NCBI GenBank assembly: GCA_022747635.1
Contig: JAKTNV010000002.1
Location: 108,632,869-108,696,868, forward strand
Reading direction: 5' to 3'
Length of the DNA stretch: 64,000 bases
Origin: Hetaerina americana
Lineage: Eukaryota > Arthropoda > Insecta > Odonata > Calopterygidae
Both the position numbers and the translations under genes were made by a program. The notes under the pieces are model-generated. The model was not told the origin of the DNA, did not search any database, and was given only the letters and a program-made list of their open reading frames with translations. Of the stretch, positions 10,973-23,096 are shown piece by piece (the first letter of the stretch is position 1; every line of letters begins with the position of its first letter).

Positions 10973-12100
10973 GGCTTGCGGATACTCATTTTCTATTGTT
11001 TAAACATTCATCTGCCTATTCTTTTGTCTAGTATTATGCGCAGAGCTTTTCTTTTCGTGTAATCAAAAACAAATAAGATAAAACACACCGGAAAAGAAAT
11101 ATTCCTCATTTAACTTAAATAAACGGTAGTATTTTTCAGAATTGAATATATTTCATTCAGTTATACGATATAATTAGCCTGATTAAATCCTGTTAGAAGT
11201 GAATTAGGTCTTTGGCCCTTGGCTCCCTATGCTTGTATTTCAATTAATTAGGCATTTTTACGAGATGCAACGGATCCTCAACTCGATTTTTAGCTTGCTG
11301 TTTTTTTCGTCCCCAAAACGGAATTTCGGACACCCCCAATGTTTAGGAAATAAAATCAGACTATTATACAAACAATTTATATGCCATTTAAAAAATAATT
11401 ACAATTTATCAATTGTTGCCGAATGTAAATATAGAAAAACATGTAAATGTTTAGGGCAAGCTTTTTGGCAGCTCATAAGCAGTAAACTCCAAATCGGTTG
11501 AATAGTATGTTTGTGACTTATTACTAATAGGCCAATGCCATTTTACCCTTGAGTTTAAGTCATCATGTTAGGGGATCTCGTAAACATTTATTGGAGGCCC
11601 AAGAGTGAGTGAAATGAATTACGTGGGGATTGAATAGAGTAGTCACGGTAAACATATTTACGAGTAAATAACTGCTCCCTCAACTTAAACTTAAACTTAA
11701 ACAGGGGTCACAAGAGTGGACTCCGACACGTCAATATTGACGATATTTCCCCTTATAACGTCGAGTAACTTCTATGGCGTAGTTTTTATTTATCCTATCA
11801 TTTATAAATAAAACCAGGCATTTTATGTAATAGGCATATGAAATTACATTAAATTCGATTAATTTTACCACCAAAAGCCAAAGCTAATTCCAGTGTAATA
11901 TTAATTCACTTCAATGGAATTGACTAATCATATGCAAGTGCATATCGTGCATTTAAAAAGTCCGCGTGTACTCATTCCTCGGTCCTTTCGAACTTAACCT
12001 TACTGATATACTGCACTATACCATGGAGTTTGAATTAATTTGGTAATGGATAAAATATATAATTTAGAAGTATTAATATTACATAAATACTTTTCCTCGA
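10973..12100. other. Intronic, no feature recognised
   Basis: AT-rich. A tiny CTTAAA hexamer repeat (about three units) at 11684-11703. No gene. Confidence 0.45.
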
Positions 12101-12182
12101 TAGCTCAATGTTTAGAGCATCGGCCCAGCAAAGTCGTAAGTCAAGGAAGATTCGTGGTTCGAGTCCTGGTCAAGGAAACTTA
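12101..12182 (+). mobile_element. tRNA-derived SINE head (family S3)
   Basis: Contains an A-box-like TAGCTCAATGTTTAGAGCA and a B box GGTTCGAGTCC at tRNA spacing, but the acceptor ends do not pair as in a functional tRNA. The closing GGTCAAGGAAA is shared with copies at 29.1, 44.1 and 51.3 kb. It is followed by a short AT run. Confidence 0.6.
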
Positions 12183-14100
12183 TATATATATATAGTATAT
12201 ATATACATAAGTACATGTACATTTACTTCATACCCCGCAAGGGCGTGTGGCGGGGGTATTAGATCACCAACCGTAATTAAGAAAAAAAAACCGTATGCCA
12301 AAGACACAAATGTATACGATCCACAAAAAAAACATGGTATACATTCATGCAAGAAAACTTATACCTCACCCAGAGACGAATAGATTTATCGAGTTGACAT
12401 TGCAGCACAAGGAGAATCTACTCACGAGAAGGTATTTCAATGTCGATTAAGGGTGAAGTTTACCAAAGTATTTGTACGAAGTGTATTGGCTCACGGACGA
12501 CACAAGCAGAACCTGGGAAAAGTGGAGGCATGTAAACATCAAGTAGCTAAAATTTAGAAATTCCGACGAATAACAAGAACCCGTTTGAAAAGACATGAGG
12601 AAAGAGAGTAAGAAAAGAGCACTTATAAACATAATTGGAATAAGGATAGAAAGGGTAATCAGTACATAAATATGCGTAATAACCTTCAAAAAAACCAAAT
12701 TTTGAAGCAAAAATCATCAGGAAGAAAGGTGAAGAATGGCGTCGTGGAACATCTTATTTTCAGAGTGTGATCACGAAAGGGATGACTTTTTTTTATATGA
12801 CGATGATTTGAGATTAGTCCTTTAAGATCCAGACTGAGGTACTTAAATAATATATGTTAATGGTAAACTGGCTTCAACAGCAATATTATTCTTCAAACCT
12901 GTTTTATATCGTGAGTAAATTTTTCATTATTTTCTATAGATTTCCAATTTTATTTGTTAAGTTTCATGCTATCTAGACCTCATTTGACAAGAATGGCTTT
13001 GCAGAATATTCATTAAAAATTCGTCCATTCTGCCACCGCGATAAAGATTTGATGCGTATACTTGAACTTCATTCCCTCGATCCGAAGGAATAGCAGGTGT
13101 GACGTTTAAATGTCATCGTGTATTTCTTAAATACAGGGATCAACAATTACTTGATATTATGCGATTTTCCAGTTAAGTGGCTCGAGCTGTCAATTGGCGA
13201 AACAGTGCGCAAAAGGAAGAGTGTCGTCGCGAATGAGGTGTGGATTAGCATCGGTGACGGATGCCACACCAAACGGCCGCGTCAAAGGCGCCCTCTGCGG
13301 CGATGCCACCGCGATGAATTAAGTGGGCACAAAAATTGATGCTTCCTCAGTCGGTACCGATGCGAGGATCAAAGCGTCCGACCGCGGATCGGGAGGGGAG
13401 GATTTGCAAGTGTGAACACGGGACGCCAAGCTCACTAATTAAAATGCAAATCCAGCGAACGCTTACCAAAAAATAGAAATGATTTTGAATGAGCAAAATG
13501 GAGTAAATTCGCAAAATTAAAACATTTTGCGACAAGAAATCGTTTTCCACACCTGTAGCCCCACCGTGACCGATTTGCGTAGACAATTATGGGTTGAAGA
13601 AATTTAAAAAAATATACCTTGCAAATCATGACATTGATGCCAAAGAGTACCTCCCCGTTGCTCTATACGAAACTTATGCTTGTCATTTTTGTGTTATGAT
13701 GTATTTTATTTCTAAGTTATTTTTGCATGCACCACCTTATTAATATCTTTTAATCTAGCGGTAAACATCTCAGCAAAAATGCAACAACCTCGCAGGGAAG
13801 AATTAAAACTGATAAATGCGGTGAAGGCACCGCGATCAAGTGCTCACGGGGTAGGTTGAGCGGGGTCTTTCCTCTCGTCCCCATCTGACGCACGTTAGCG
13901 GCTCAACTTGTCCGTTCGGGCGTCCACTCGCCCCCCCCCTCCCCCGCTTCGGTCACACGGGACTCTCGGCTTACACGAGGCCGAGGGAATAAATCCACGG
14001 AATTATTTCAGGAAACTTTCTGCATGATGCCGTGTCGATCGGTACAATGCGCTCATGTTGGCGAGCGAACTCCCATTTTCCTCCAGAGGTAGGTAAATAC
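12183..14100. other. Intronic, no feature recognised
   Basis: Mostly AT-rich. A C-rich run sits near 13931-13945. No coding or repeat family recognised. Confidence 0.4.
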
Positions 14101-14180
14101 CATATATATATATATATATTAATATATATATAAATATATATATATATATACTATATATATATTAATATATACATATACAT
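14101..14180. repeat. AT-rich microsatellite
   Basis: Interrupted AT dinucleotide array directly abutting the truncated LINE copy that follows. Confidence 0.85.
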
Positions 14181-15065
14181 GTACAGGTTGCGGAGTAGCC
14201 TCCTTTCCCTCCAATCTATTCCTATTTTCTTCAATATACTCATTAGTTTTTCCCAATTCATTCTATCAAACGCTTTTTTGAAATCAACGAAACAGACAAA
14301 TACGTCCTGATTGTATTCTATATTCCTCTCGATTAGTGATCTCATTACTGCAATGGCATTACGCGTACCTCTCCCCTTCCTAAACCCAAACTGATCAACC
14401 CCCTAAGTAATCATTTGCCCTACTCTCTATCCCTTTGATGATGATCCCGAGAACAACTTTAGCTGCGTGGGATATCAAACTAATTGTTCTGTAAATTACA
14501 AAAATAGCTGCCTTTCCCTTTTTTGGACTGGGAACTAACACTGATCTGACGACATAATTTGGCCTTATTCATGCCTCATAATTGCTATGAATGAACCCAT
14601 ATAAACTCTTCCTCTAACGTTTCCCTTAATTATTAAGCATTTTCGCGATAATGCTATCTATTCACTCCGCCTTATTTGATTTCAAGTCCGTTTATACCCT
14701 TTCTATCACACAACCAAGTATGTCTAGTAATCATCCTAATCTACGTCATGTTTTTTCTCTCTGCGGAAACTTTCGCACCTAATATATGCTCCATATAGAT
14801 CTTTAATGTAGTCTTTCCATCTCTCTTTGGAATAATCCCTGGTTCAATTAGTTAGTTTCCTACCGTGTGTTCAATAGTGCGTACGGTAATATACCTTTTT
14901 AGTTCGTTATAGACCTCTCTGTACAGTTCACCCATTTCACCCTTCCTTGGAAGGAAGGGTGAAATGACTTCACCTTTTCTTGTACAAACTCTCCTTAATA
15001 ATGTTCTTACTGCGTCTTCCATCACACTTCTTTCAACCTGGTAGAGTTCCGCCTCAGTTTATTAT
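14181..15065 (-). mobile_element. RTE-like LINE fragment (RT region)
   Basis: Closely parallels the RT part of the longer copy at 21.5-24.8 kb, on the same strand. The minus strand reads LIERNIEYNQDVFVCFVDF then KKAFDRMNWEKLMSILKKIG, with upstream pieces of the DYRxIxLISHAAKVVL block in other frames. Many frameshifts and an internal rearrangement near 14930-14970 (a short inverted AAGGAAGGGTGAAAT) make it inactive. Confidence 0.75.
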
Positions 15066-16790
15066 TTACCTCCCGGTGCATAATTTTACCTTAGTTATGT
15101 GCTGCCATTAACTACTTGAAGAAAAGAGCTGTTTCATGTTGTATGCTTGCAATGGGATCGGACATGTGGCCTTGGTATGTTCCCCAAATGAGATGAAATG
15201 TTTTCTTGATTATCATCTTCAGTCATGATTTTATGTAAAGCACACCAGCACAATTTCTTTTTTCGTCCTTGTGTTTTTAATATTCAATTATTACTACTTT
15301 TTCCCCTGTTCGGTGTATTCTTAAATTTGGATTGAAAACTTTATCTTTTTTTTCTGGCGGCAATTAATGCAGGCTCCATAGTATGATCAAGTGAATATTT
15401 CACATTAAAACAACCATTAATCATCTACTGGGAATCTTAAAAAAAAGTGTCTCAAACTAGATAATTTCTTCAAATGAATTTTTAATCTATTCGGATAGGA
15501 AGCTATCAGGTTGAGATATAGTCAAGGCCCGATTCGGTATACATAACCATATTTCAAGTTTGCTCTACTTTTTTAACAGCACAGTACGCCTGTTGATACA
15601 GGGGACAATAGAAATATTTCAATGACCCTTGACCATGAATAAAAACGCGCGAATACGTCAACTCGGAATAATTTAAACATGCATTAACCTATTGATAATA
15701 GTATCGACGTTTCATTGCACTATTTCTATGCATTCCAATTCCACTGAAATAAAATTAATAAGCCTTCGATCAAGGTAGCATTATTTTTCAGCACTAAGAC
15801 GTAACTGCACTCTTCAGTTATCGCAGCGAAAAAAAATTCCGTCAAAACTAAATACACTTTTTTTTAGGAAAAAAGTTTTCTGTTTAAAGCTAAAGAAAGA
15901 GCCGACATATACGTAACATGGGAATAACAAACCTTTGAAAAGGTGGGAAAGTGGTTACTAAAAAAAGCCTAAAAAAATGCCATTACATGCACGTAATCCG
16001 AAATAGAGCCTTACGTATTCGCCGAGTGGCGAATCTCACGAAATACGACCCATTTGAAATGGATTGCGCTCCCTTGGAGCTGTTGACAAGTATGACCTTG
16101 GTCACTCACCACTCGTCCCCTGCATCGCACCGAGCGAAACTGATTGATGGGATATCACCACGAGCCGTCGGGACGCACCCTGAAGAGCCGTTTGCGGTGA
16201 GTGAATCATCCACGAATCACCCGAGTTTTTTTGGATTTCCGACCCTAAATTCGAGCGAAGTCCGAGGCCATAAAACTGTCCGCCGAGGCCCTTGCAGTGG
16301 TCCGATCACTACGTCCGAGCGGGGAGAAAGACCAAAGGAGCGCCAGCCATCGAACCCCCCCCCCCCCCCCCCCAAAGGCTCCATCGGAGTTGATTGCGAG
16401 GGAAAGCCGATTTCATATAAATTAGTCGCATTCCGAGACTTGATCAATACATTGATCTCCCCCCCCCCCCCTCTCCCCCAACCCTCTCGATTGAGAGGTC
16501 CGGAATAACGCTACGCTATAATGGTTGAGATTTAGTTTCAACCGTGAGCAACTTCAATGCCACAACGGACCGCCCTGATTGGGTGATCGATGAATTAGTC
16601 TACCGTGACCGAAAAGAGTAAAAAAATAAATGAATATACTCTTTATTTTTTCAGCTTCGACACTAATCGAGGTCACCCAATAAATTGAACGCGAAATTAG
16701 TCGCTGTAATTGGCCAACATGTCTCCATATAAATGGCTACCATTCTAAAATCCACTAACGATAATTGACATATTTATATCAATTTGAATA
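15066..16790. other. Intronic, no gene recognised; two poly-C tracts
   Basis: The open frame over 15951-16508 is low-complexity and has no family resemblance. Poly-C runs are at 16355-16373 and 16459-16471. Confidence 0.4.
16355..16373. repeat. Poly-C tract
   Basis: About 19 consecutive C on the + strand; a shorter run (about 13 C) follows at 16459-16471. Confidence 0.95.
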
Positions 16791-16793
16791 TGC

Positions 16794-17480
16794 ATGGTTT
16801 CTCCCAAAGTAGAAAGACTGAGTGGATTACAAAAAAATGTATTGCTGATACATTCAATCAAAAGTCTTCGAAGTAACCCCCCTTGTGCGTCCACACACCG
16901 CTGTGCCAGCGGGTTTTTCCAGCCTCGTATGTTTTCTGCCTTTGGACAGAATTCCTTGCGCTTTGCGCCGCGACGCAAGGAATTTTGCCTTGCTCCCTCC
17001 ACACGGCCTGTTGTAGCGCTTCTATCGGGCCGTGGTGACGTCCTTTCAGCACGGACTTTAGCCTGGGGAAGACGAGGAATCTGGTGGGGCAACGTCGGGG
17101 CTGTAGGGTGGCTCTGGCATGGTCGAGAAGGTCTTGGCAGATCCGCGTGCGAGTCTCCTTTTGTTCGTCCGAGAATACTCGCGGCACCAACTTCGCACAC
17201 ACTTTTCTCATGCCCATGGTTTTTGTCAAAAGTCAATCCACATCACTTTAAGGAATGCCAAGTTCATCAAAAACCATGCAAACACTTAATCTACGATCCC
17301 TGTCCAACCAAGCCTTCATTCTTGCAAGATTTTCGTCACTTTTTGAGGACTTACGGGCGTCCTGAGCGTTCGGCGTCTTCGAAATCTCCTCTTCTCTCCC
17401 GAAACAACATTCCACGAGTCTCATTCCTGGTTTTGCCCAGGTTCGCATAAAATGTAATGGAGGAGCGTTGTTCATTGTTC
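16794..17480 (-). mobile_element. Mariner-family transposon, internally deleted remnant
   Basis: Minus-strand pieces of a mariner transposase in the expected order. At 17475-17250 is an N-terminal HTH segment with SKSDENLARMKAWLDRDRR and SVCMVFDELGIP. At 17229-17130 is VCAKLVPRVFSDEQKETR, then ICQDLLDHAR. At 17090-16990 is FLVFPRLKSVLKG, the block after the third catalytic Asp. At 16920-16860 is a C-terminal HSGVWTHKGGYFEDF corresponding to CIxxxGxYFE. The catalytic stretch between DHAR and FPRLK is deleted. Terminal inverted repeats were not recognised, so the ends are approximate. Confidence 0.75.
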
Positions 17481-17741
17481 CGATAAGCGGTTCATCACGA
17501 AACGTAAGGAGGTCATGTTATTGAGGGTTAGTAAGCGAACGATCCGCACTCCGCGAAGGCTGGGAGCCAACTGCCACCGTCCTCCAACGTTTCATGACAC
17601 TCCCCTCCCTCCAACACAGTCAGAGAAATCGCCGCCCGTCCATCCGTCTATATGGGAAAAAATAGTTCAAATTACTTTTGAGCCAGACCTTGGGTGTGTC
17701 CATATGTACAACACATGTATATACATACATATATATATATT

Positions 17742-17792
<51 letters not shown>

Positions 17793-18454
17793 TTATATAA
17801 TGCAATGCGAAATTCCAAAATTTATATTCACTAAAGGAACTAAAGAATTGAAAAGCTTGCTGTGGAAACTCACTGAATTATTAGAAAAAGAGATCGAATA
17901 TGAAATACACTCCGAGATCACGATAAGAAGGCAATTTGCGTTTCAGTAAATGGATTATCATTCAGATCAAAAGCTTCCGAAACTCATATATTAACATGGA
18001 CCTTGAGGTTTCTCCGATAAAGAGATCCCTATTTCCAAAATTCCAATTTATATATTTTATATGATATAAAGATTCAAGAAAACCAATCAGAGTTCATTAC
18101 CGTATCCAAAATAAGAATTTACGAGATTTTTTTGAAACATAGAGACGAAATCGCAATATACATTAAATTTATTACTTACGATCAGTAATCTTTATTTATG
18201 TTAGGAGCACAAATAATCCAAGAAAACATCCTCAAGCTCTCTGATGAAATGTTCGCATCGACGCTGACATTTGTTGATAGGTATTCTTTGAACCAATGCT
18301 CCCAAAGCGCATTTCACCGGGAAGAGTAGATGAGCTTATGATTAGTACAGTCAGAGGAATATGAATTTAAACATGCCTAAAATATCCATTTTAATACCAA
18401 AAACTATTTTTTGACCGTGAAATTGTCTATACTATAAATATTTCCCAGATTAAT

Positions 18455-18459
<5 letters not shown>
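17481..18459. other. Intronic, no gene recognised
   Basis: Contains the TG/AT microsatellite at 17720-17792. The frame crossing it is a by-product of the repeat. Confidence 0.45.
17720..17792. repeat. Compound (AT)n-(TG)n microsatellite
   Basis: Interrupted TA repeats followed by about 15 TG dinucleotides. Confidence 0.95.
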
Positions 18460-18530
<71 letters not shown>

Positions 18531-18545
18531 TATACATATATATTA
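18460..18545. repeat. (AT)n microsatellite
   Basis: About 85 bp of AT dinucleotides adjoining the truncated end of a LINE copy. Confidence 0.95.
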
Positions 18546-18855
18546 AACCCTAGGGAGAAATCCTATGGAGGCAGGAAAAATGGATGAAGGGCGTATTGAT
18601 CGGCAGAGGTATGTTGAAGACTGTGATAGAGGGGCAAATGTTGGGCAAACGAGGAAAGGGAAGGAACAGGATAGGGATGTTGAACGGGATGAAGGGAGGA
18701 AGGAAGTGCACAGAGATGAACAAGTACTTTATGTTGAGTAGGATGCTGGGTTTAATTTTGTGTGTTGTTAGGAGAAACAAGAGAATTTTTTGGTAGCTTG
18801 TGTCCGTCCAAAAACCTGCCTTAATCGGCAGATTACATGTAATAATATTTTTGTA
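18546..18855 (+). mobile_element. RTE-like LINE, 3' end
   Basis: The + strand matches the C-terminal end and 3' UTR of the 21.5-24.8 kb LINE in opposite orientation: RQEKWMKGVLIG, GMLKTVIEGQMLGKRGKGR, IGMLNGMKGGRKC, then the 3' UTR words AAAAACCTGCCTTAAT and CAGATTACATG. It is 5'-truncated next to an (AT)n array and ends in an AAT-rich tail. Confidence 0.8.
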
Positions 18856-18944
18856 ATTGTTTCAGCTTAAATCTACGTGAAAATTGCCACTTGAGAAATA
18901 ACCAGGAAAACCCGAATTATATGCATACATTTTCAAAGACATTG

Positions 18945-19020
18945 AATATATGTATATACATATATACATTATATATATATATATATAATATATATATTAT
19001 ATATATATTATATATATATT
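18945..19020. repeat. AT-rich microsatellite
   Basis: Imperfect TA repeats abutting the next LINE fragment. Confidence 0.85.
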
Positions 19021-19021
19021 C

Positions 19022-19830
19022 AATCCCAGCAAAGCTTGCAACCCCTTGGCTGACTGACAAACTAAAGCTTGGTCATCAGCGAACCTAACTGATTTGACGA
19101 AACTTTCATTCCTACCTCCAGTTCTTACCATGTCTCTTTAATCATTTCCTCTGCATACAGGTTGAACAGCAACGGTGATAATGGGCAGCCCTGCCTTAAA
19201 CCTTTTCCTAGCACTGTTCATTCGGACTCCCCGTTTCCCACCCGCACCTGAGCTGTCTGAGACATGTATAGGTTGCGGATTAGCCTCCTTTCCTTCCAAT
19301 CTATTCCTATTTTCTGCAATATACTCATTAGTTTTTCCCAATTCATTCTATCAAACGCCTTTTCGAAATCTACGAAACAGGCAAGTACGTCCTGGTTCTA
19401 CTCTATATGACTCTCGATTAGTGATCTCATCGCTGCAATGGCATAACACGTGTCTTTTCCCTTCCAAAACCCGGACAGATTATTCCATAAGCAATTTTAG
19501 GCCAACAATTGGCCTAAATTGCTGTTTCGGACTAAGGCTCAATTATTAAATAAATCATTTACACTACTCTCTATCCTTTTATTGATCATCCTGAGAACAA
19601 TTTTGGTTGCGTGGGAAATCAAACTTATTATTTTGTAGTCCTCACATGATGTAGCCTTTTCCTTTTTCGGAATAGGAACTAACACTGACCTCAAAAAATC
19701 TTCCGACCAGATTCCTTCCTCATAGATTCTACGAATAAGGCCATATAGTCCCTTCTTCCCATATTTCCCTAAACCTTTTAGTAGTTCCGCTGGAATGTTA
19801 TCCACCCCCACGGTTTTATTTGATTACCAA
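19022..19830 (-). mobile_element. RTE-like LINE fragment (RT region)
   Basis: The minus strand matches the RT of the 21.5-24.8 kb copy: GVDNIPAELLKGLGKYG, RSVLVPIPKKEKATSCEDY, LISHATKIVLRMINKRIE near 19811-19560, and the downstream KAFDRMNWEKLMSILQKIG and leucine-rich LETCIG-type segments in other frames down to 19022. The 3' part is missing. The 18.5-kb (+) fragment carries just that missing part, so an inversion during insertion (twin priming) or two separate insertions could explain the pair. Confidence 0.75.
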
Positions 19831-21170
19831 AATATATTTTTGTATTTAGGATAAAGGGAAAATGGTGCGATATAATCCCGTTAACAATGTGTATGCCATA
19901 CTTTAGGAGGGCATTACATTTTTCACTAAATGATATTTATCAGTTGATTCTTTGAGTATCAACCTTGAGATATTCCATAGGTTTATTTGTTTGGGTTTCG
20001 TCTTTGCCACACGAAAACTGGACGAAATAAAATTGAATTTCTGTGTTGATTTGACATGGTTTCCAGCAAACCTAACTGTCAGTAACTGTTTGAGCCATTT
20101 GCTTAGGTTTCATACCAGCCAGATCACAGTTTTTTCTCTGCCTATATGATGCAGTAAGCGGTGCGTTGCGGACTCTTTAAGGTTTTATTCTTACATTCGC
20201 GCATGCGATCACCTCCACTCTAAAGGGAACTCACGATCATCTTGTACTTCATAACGTTTTTCTTCGTCCTCTCTAAATTCCAGGATGTAAGAAGATGACC
20301 ACGAGCTTTATTCATTTTCTTTTTTTTTAATTTTATTTCACGCTGATGATTTTTGCTACTAAACTCCCGTTTTATCCTTTCTTCTCGTCACCAATAAATG
20401 CTGCACTTTTTTTACACGACTGATAATTTAATTGTGAATGAAGCTTTCACGCCCTCGCCTACGCACACTCCTCATGAAGGGCACGTAGAGTGATGCCAAG
20501 ATGAAGACCGTGAAATTGGCAGACCACAGAAAAGAGACGATTGGGATCACAAATTCACAAAACTCACGACCATAATCGATTCATTACTGACGGAGCTCAG
20601 ACGAATTCCTGTGGCGTGGTTTAGGAACCCGTCGTGGGACATTAGTCGTGCGATGTGAGCTCCACTCTACCCTACGTACGAAAACAGTCTTCAGATGGTC
20701 CGATACTGTGATTTCTGTTGTGTTTATTAATCTCGTAAAATATTTAGGTGGCGCAAGTAAATGAAATAGAAGAATTAACAAGAATAGAAACTCATATGAT
20801 GAGGATTTATTAAAATTATCGGAGGCGACCATCTTTTCCAGTGTGGGGGAGGATGAGACATCCTTAGTTGGGAGGTTGCCTTGGCTCCAAATATTTCAAT
20901 CAATCCTTGACTTGATTTCTTTTCTTCTGCGTTCTGTTCTTAATTTATTTTTGTCCGCCAAGTGTTAAATATCTCTTCGTGAGATTTTCCATGCACACAC
21001 ACAAAAATATATATATGTTTGAGTGCGTGTGTATGCACTAATAATGAGTACTTCGCCCAGTATACAACTTCAATTAGTCCATTAAGGGATTTATATCAAA
21101 AGAAATATAAGCTTTGTGAAACACACCGTGCATGGAGGAGGCCCCTTTGTCGGCAGAAGGGTCATTTTAT
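19831..21170. other. Intronic, no feature recognised
   Basis: No family-level similarity or structured repeat seen. Confidence 0.4.
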
Positions 21171-21250
21171 ATCGTGTGTATATATATATATATAAATGTG
21201 TGTGCGTGTTTGTATATATGTATATATTTATACGCATACATATAAATATA
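21171..21250. repeat. Interrupted AT/TG-rich microsatellite
   Basis: Degenerate TA and TG dinucleotide tracts. Confidence 0.8.
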
Positions 21251-21283
21251 ATTAAGGAGTGTTGGAAGTGTTGAATAAATAAA

Positions 21284-21420
21284 CTTGGACAGCAACAAAC
21301 AATATAAGAACACATAAAGAGAGCACTCCAATGTTCTTTCTTAATAATTTCGACGGAATTATTAAGAAATAACATGTGAGTGCTCTTTTTATGTGTTCTC
21401 ATATTGTTTGTTGCTGTCCA

Positions 21421-21422
<2 letters not shown>
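21284..21422. mobile_element. Head-to-head PLE-terminus-like palindrome
   Basis: Arms 21284-21350 and 21357-21422 are near-perfect reverse complements, ending outward in TTTGTTGCTGTCCAAG. The right arm carries the GTGAGTGCTCTTTTTATGTG tail typical of the hammerhead modules. The centre (TTTCGACGGAATT) is what remains of the ribozyme's stem II / GAAA region; the CTGANGA box is gone. The outer arm words are shared with the copy at 50242-50292. An (AT)n array follows. Confidence 0.65.

Positions 21423-21463
<41 letters not shown>
21423..21463. repeat. (AT)n microsatellite
   Basis: Lies exactly between the palindrome and the LINE's oligo-A end. Confidence 0.95.
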
Positions 21464-21470
<7 letters not shown>

Positions 21471-21571
21471 TTTTAAGGTAATCTACCGGCTAAGGTAGGT
21501 TTTTGGATGGACACGACTACCAAACAAATATTTTATTACTCCCAACAAAACACAAAATCCATCATCCTACT

Positions 21572-22063
21572 CTATATCAGGTCCCTCTTCATCTCTGAGT
21601 ACTTTCTTCCTCCCTTCATCCCGTCCAACATCCCTATCCTGTTCCTTCCCTTTCCTCTTTTGCCCAACATTCTACCCTCTATCACAGTCTTCAACATCCC
21701 ACTGCCGGTCAACACCCCCTTCATCCACTTTTCCTGCCTCCATAGGATTGCTCCCAACAAACCCCTCTCTTCGCCCACCATACCAAGTACTTCCTCGTTT
21801 GTTTTCTTCTCTGTCCATTTCACCTTCTCCATTCTTCTCCACACCCACATTTCAAAAGCCTCCAATCTACGTCTATCCTCCTGCTTCAATGACCACGTTT
21901 CCGCATCGTACATAGCTACGCTCCATATAAAAGTTTTTACGAGTCTTTTCTTAACATCCTTACTCAAAGTCCCTGTCATCAACTCCCTCCTCCTTGTGAA
22001 AGCCTCTTTGCCTAGCGCAATTCTTCTCCTTACGTCCCTACTACTATGACCGTGTTGGTCCAA
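21572..22063 (-). pseudogene. LINE C-terminal domain ORF
   Basis: A 163-residue frame continuing the LINE protein after a frameshift. It contains SSRDVRRRIALGKEAFTRR, IWSVAMYDAETWSLKQ, RRLEAFEMWVWRRMEKV, TNEEVLGMVGEERGLL and IEGRMLGKRGKGRNR. This is the post-RT domain typical of RTE-like LINE proteins. The same domain at 63.45-63.99 kb reads AMYGAETW where this copy has AMYDAETW. It would not be made as a separate protein. Confidence 0.8.
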
Positions 22064-22098
22064 AACACTACCGAGATACGTAAACTGTTCTACCTGCT

Positions 22099-22974
22099 CT
22101 AGTTTTTGCCCTCCAATTTAATGTTAAGCTTGGCCTTTTTCTTTCTAGAGAATCGCATAACCTTTGTTTTATTAATATTGATTCTCATCCCATACCTGTC
22201 GCACTGAATTTCCAATTCACTCAGCAATGCTTGCAGCCCCTTGGCTGACTGACAAACTAAAGCTTGGTCATCAGCAAACCTAACTGATTTTACGAATTCC
22301 CCGCCCACTTTCATTCCTACCGCCAGTTCTTCCCATGCCTCCTTAATCATTTCCTCCATATATACGTTGAACACCACCGGTGATAATGGGCAACCCTGCC
22401 TTACACCTCTTCCTAACACTGCCCAACCGGACTCCTCGTTCCCCTTTCGCACCTGTGCAGTCTGAGACATGTACAGATTGCGGACTAGCCTCCTTTCCCT
22501 CCAATCTATTCCTATTTTCTGCAGAATACTCATTAGTTTTTCCCAATTCACTCTATCAAACGCTTTTTCGAAATCTACGAAACAGGCAAATACCTCCTGG
22601 TTGTGTTCTATATTCCTCTCGATTAATAATCTCATTACTGCAATGGCATCACGCGTACCTCTCCCCTTCCTAAACCCAAACTGATCATCCCCTAAGTAAT
22701 CATTTGCCCTACTCTCTATCCTTTTGTTTATGATCCTGAGAACAACTTTAGCTGCGTGGGATATCAAACCAATTGTCCTATAGTCCTCACATGACGTGGC
22801 CTTTACCTTTTTCGGAATAGGAACTAAAACTGATCTCACAAAGTCTTCCGGCCAGATTCCCTCCTCATAAATACTACGGATCAGCCCATATAGCCTCTTC
22901 CTCCCACATTTTCCTAAACATTTTAAAAGTTCCACGGGAATGTTATCTACCCCCACGGCCTTATTTAGTTTCAT
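22099..22974 (-). pseudogene. LINE reverse transcriptase ORF
   Basis: A 291-residue open frame containing the RT blocks in order: GVDNIPVELLK, SVLVPIPKK, LISHAAKVVLRIINKRIE, DDQFGFRKGRGTRDAIAVM, CFVDFEKAFDRVNWEKLM (first catalytic Asp), RGVRQGCPLSPVVFNVYM and VRFADDQALVCQ (FADD catalytic box). It ends in INKTKVMRFSRKKKAKLNI before a one-base loss shifts the frame. Catalytic residues are intact, so decay of this copy is recent relative to the others. Confidence 0.85.
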
Positions 22975-23096
22975 CTCCCTTAATGCCCTTTCTATCTCAT
23001 TGTCTAGTATGCCTGGACCTAAGCTGTCTTCCTCTACGTCATTTTCTTTTTCAATGTCTAACTGTGTTGGTCTGAGTTCTTTACTATACAGTTCTT

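Noticed and set aside
15951..16508. 185-codon open frame with a proline run
   Set aside because: The run comes from a poly-C tract; the rest has no recognisable motif.
17515..17949. 144-codon open frame
   Set aside because: Most of it is translated AT/TG microsatellite; no family resemblance on either side.
20340..20370. CTGATGA at 20343
   Set aside because: Followed by T-rich sequence with no hairpin or GAAA.
21507..22049. 180-codon plus-strand frame
   Set aside because: Antisense of the LINE C-terminal domain; the same shadow occurs at 63.4-63.9 kb.
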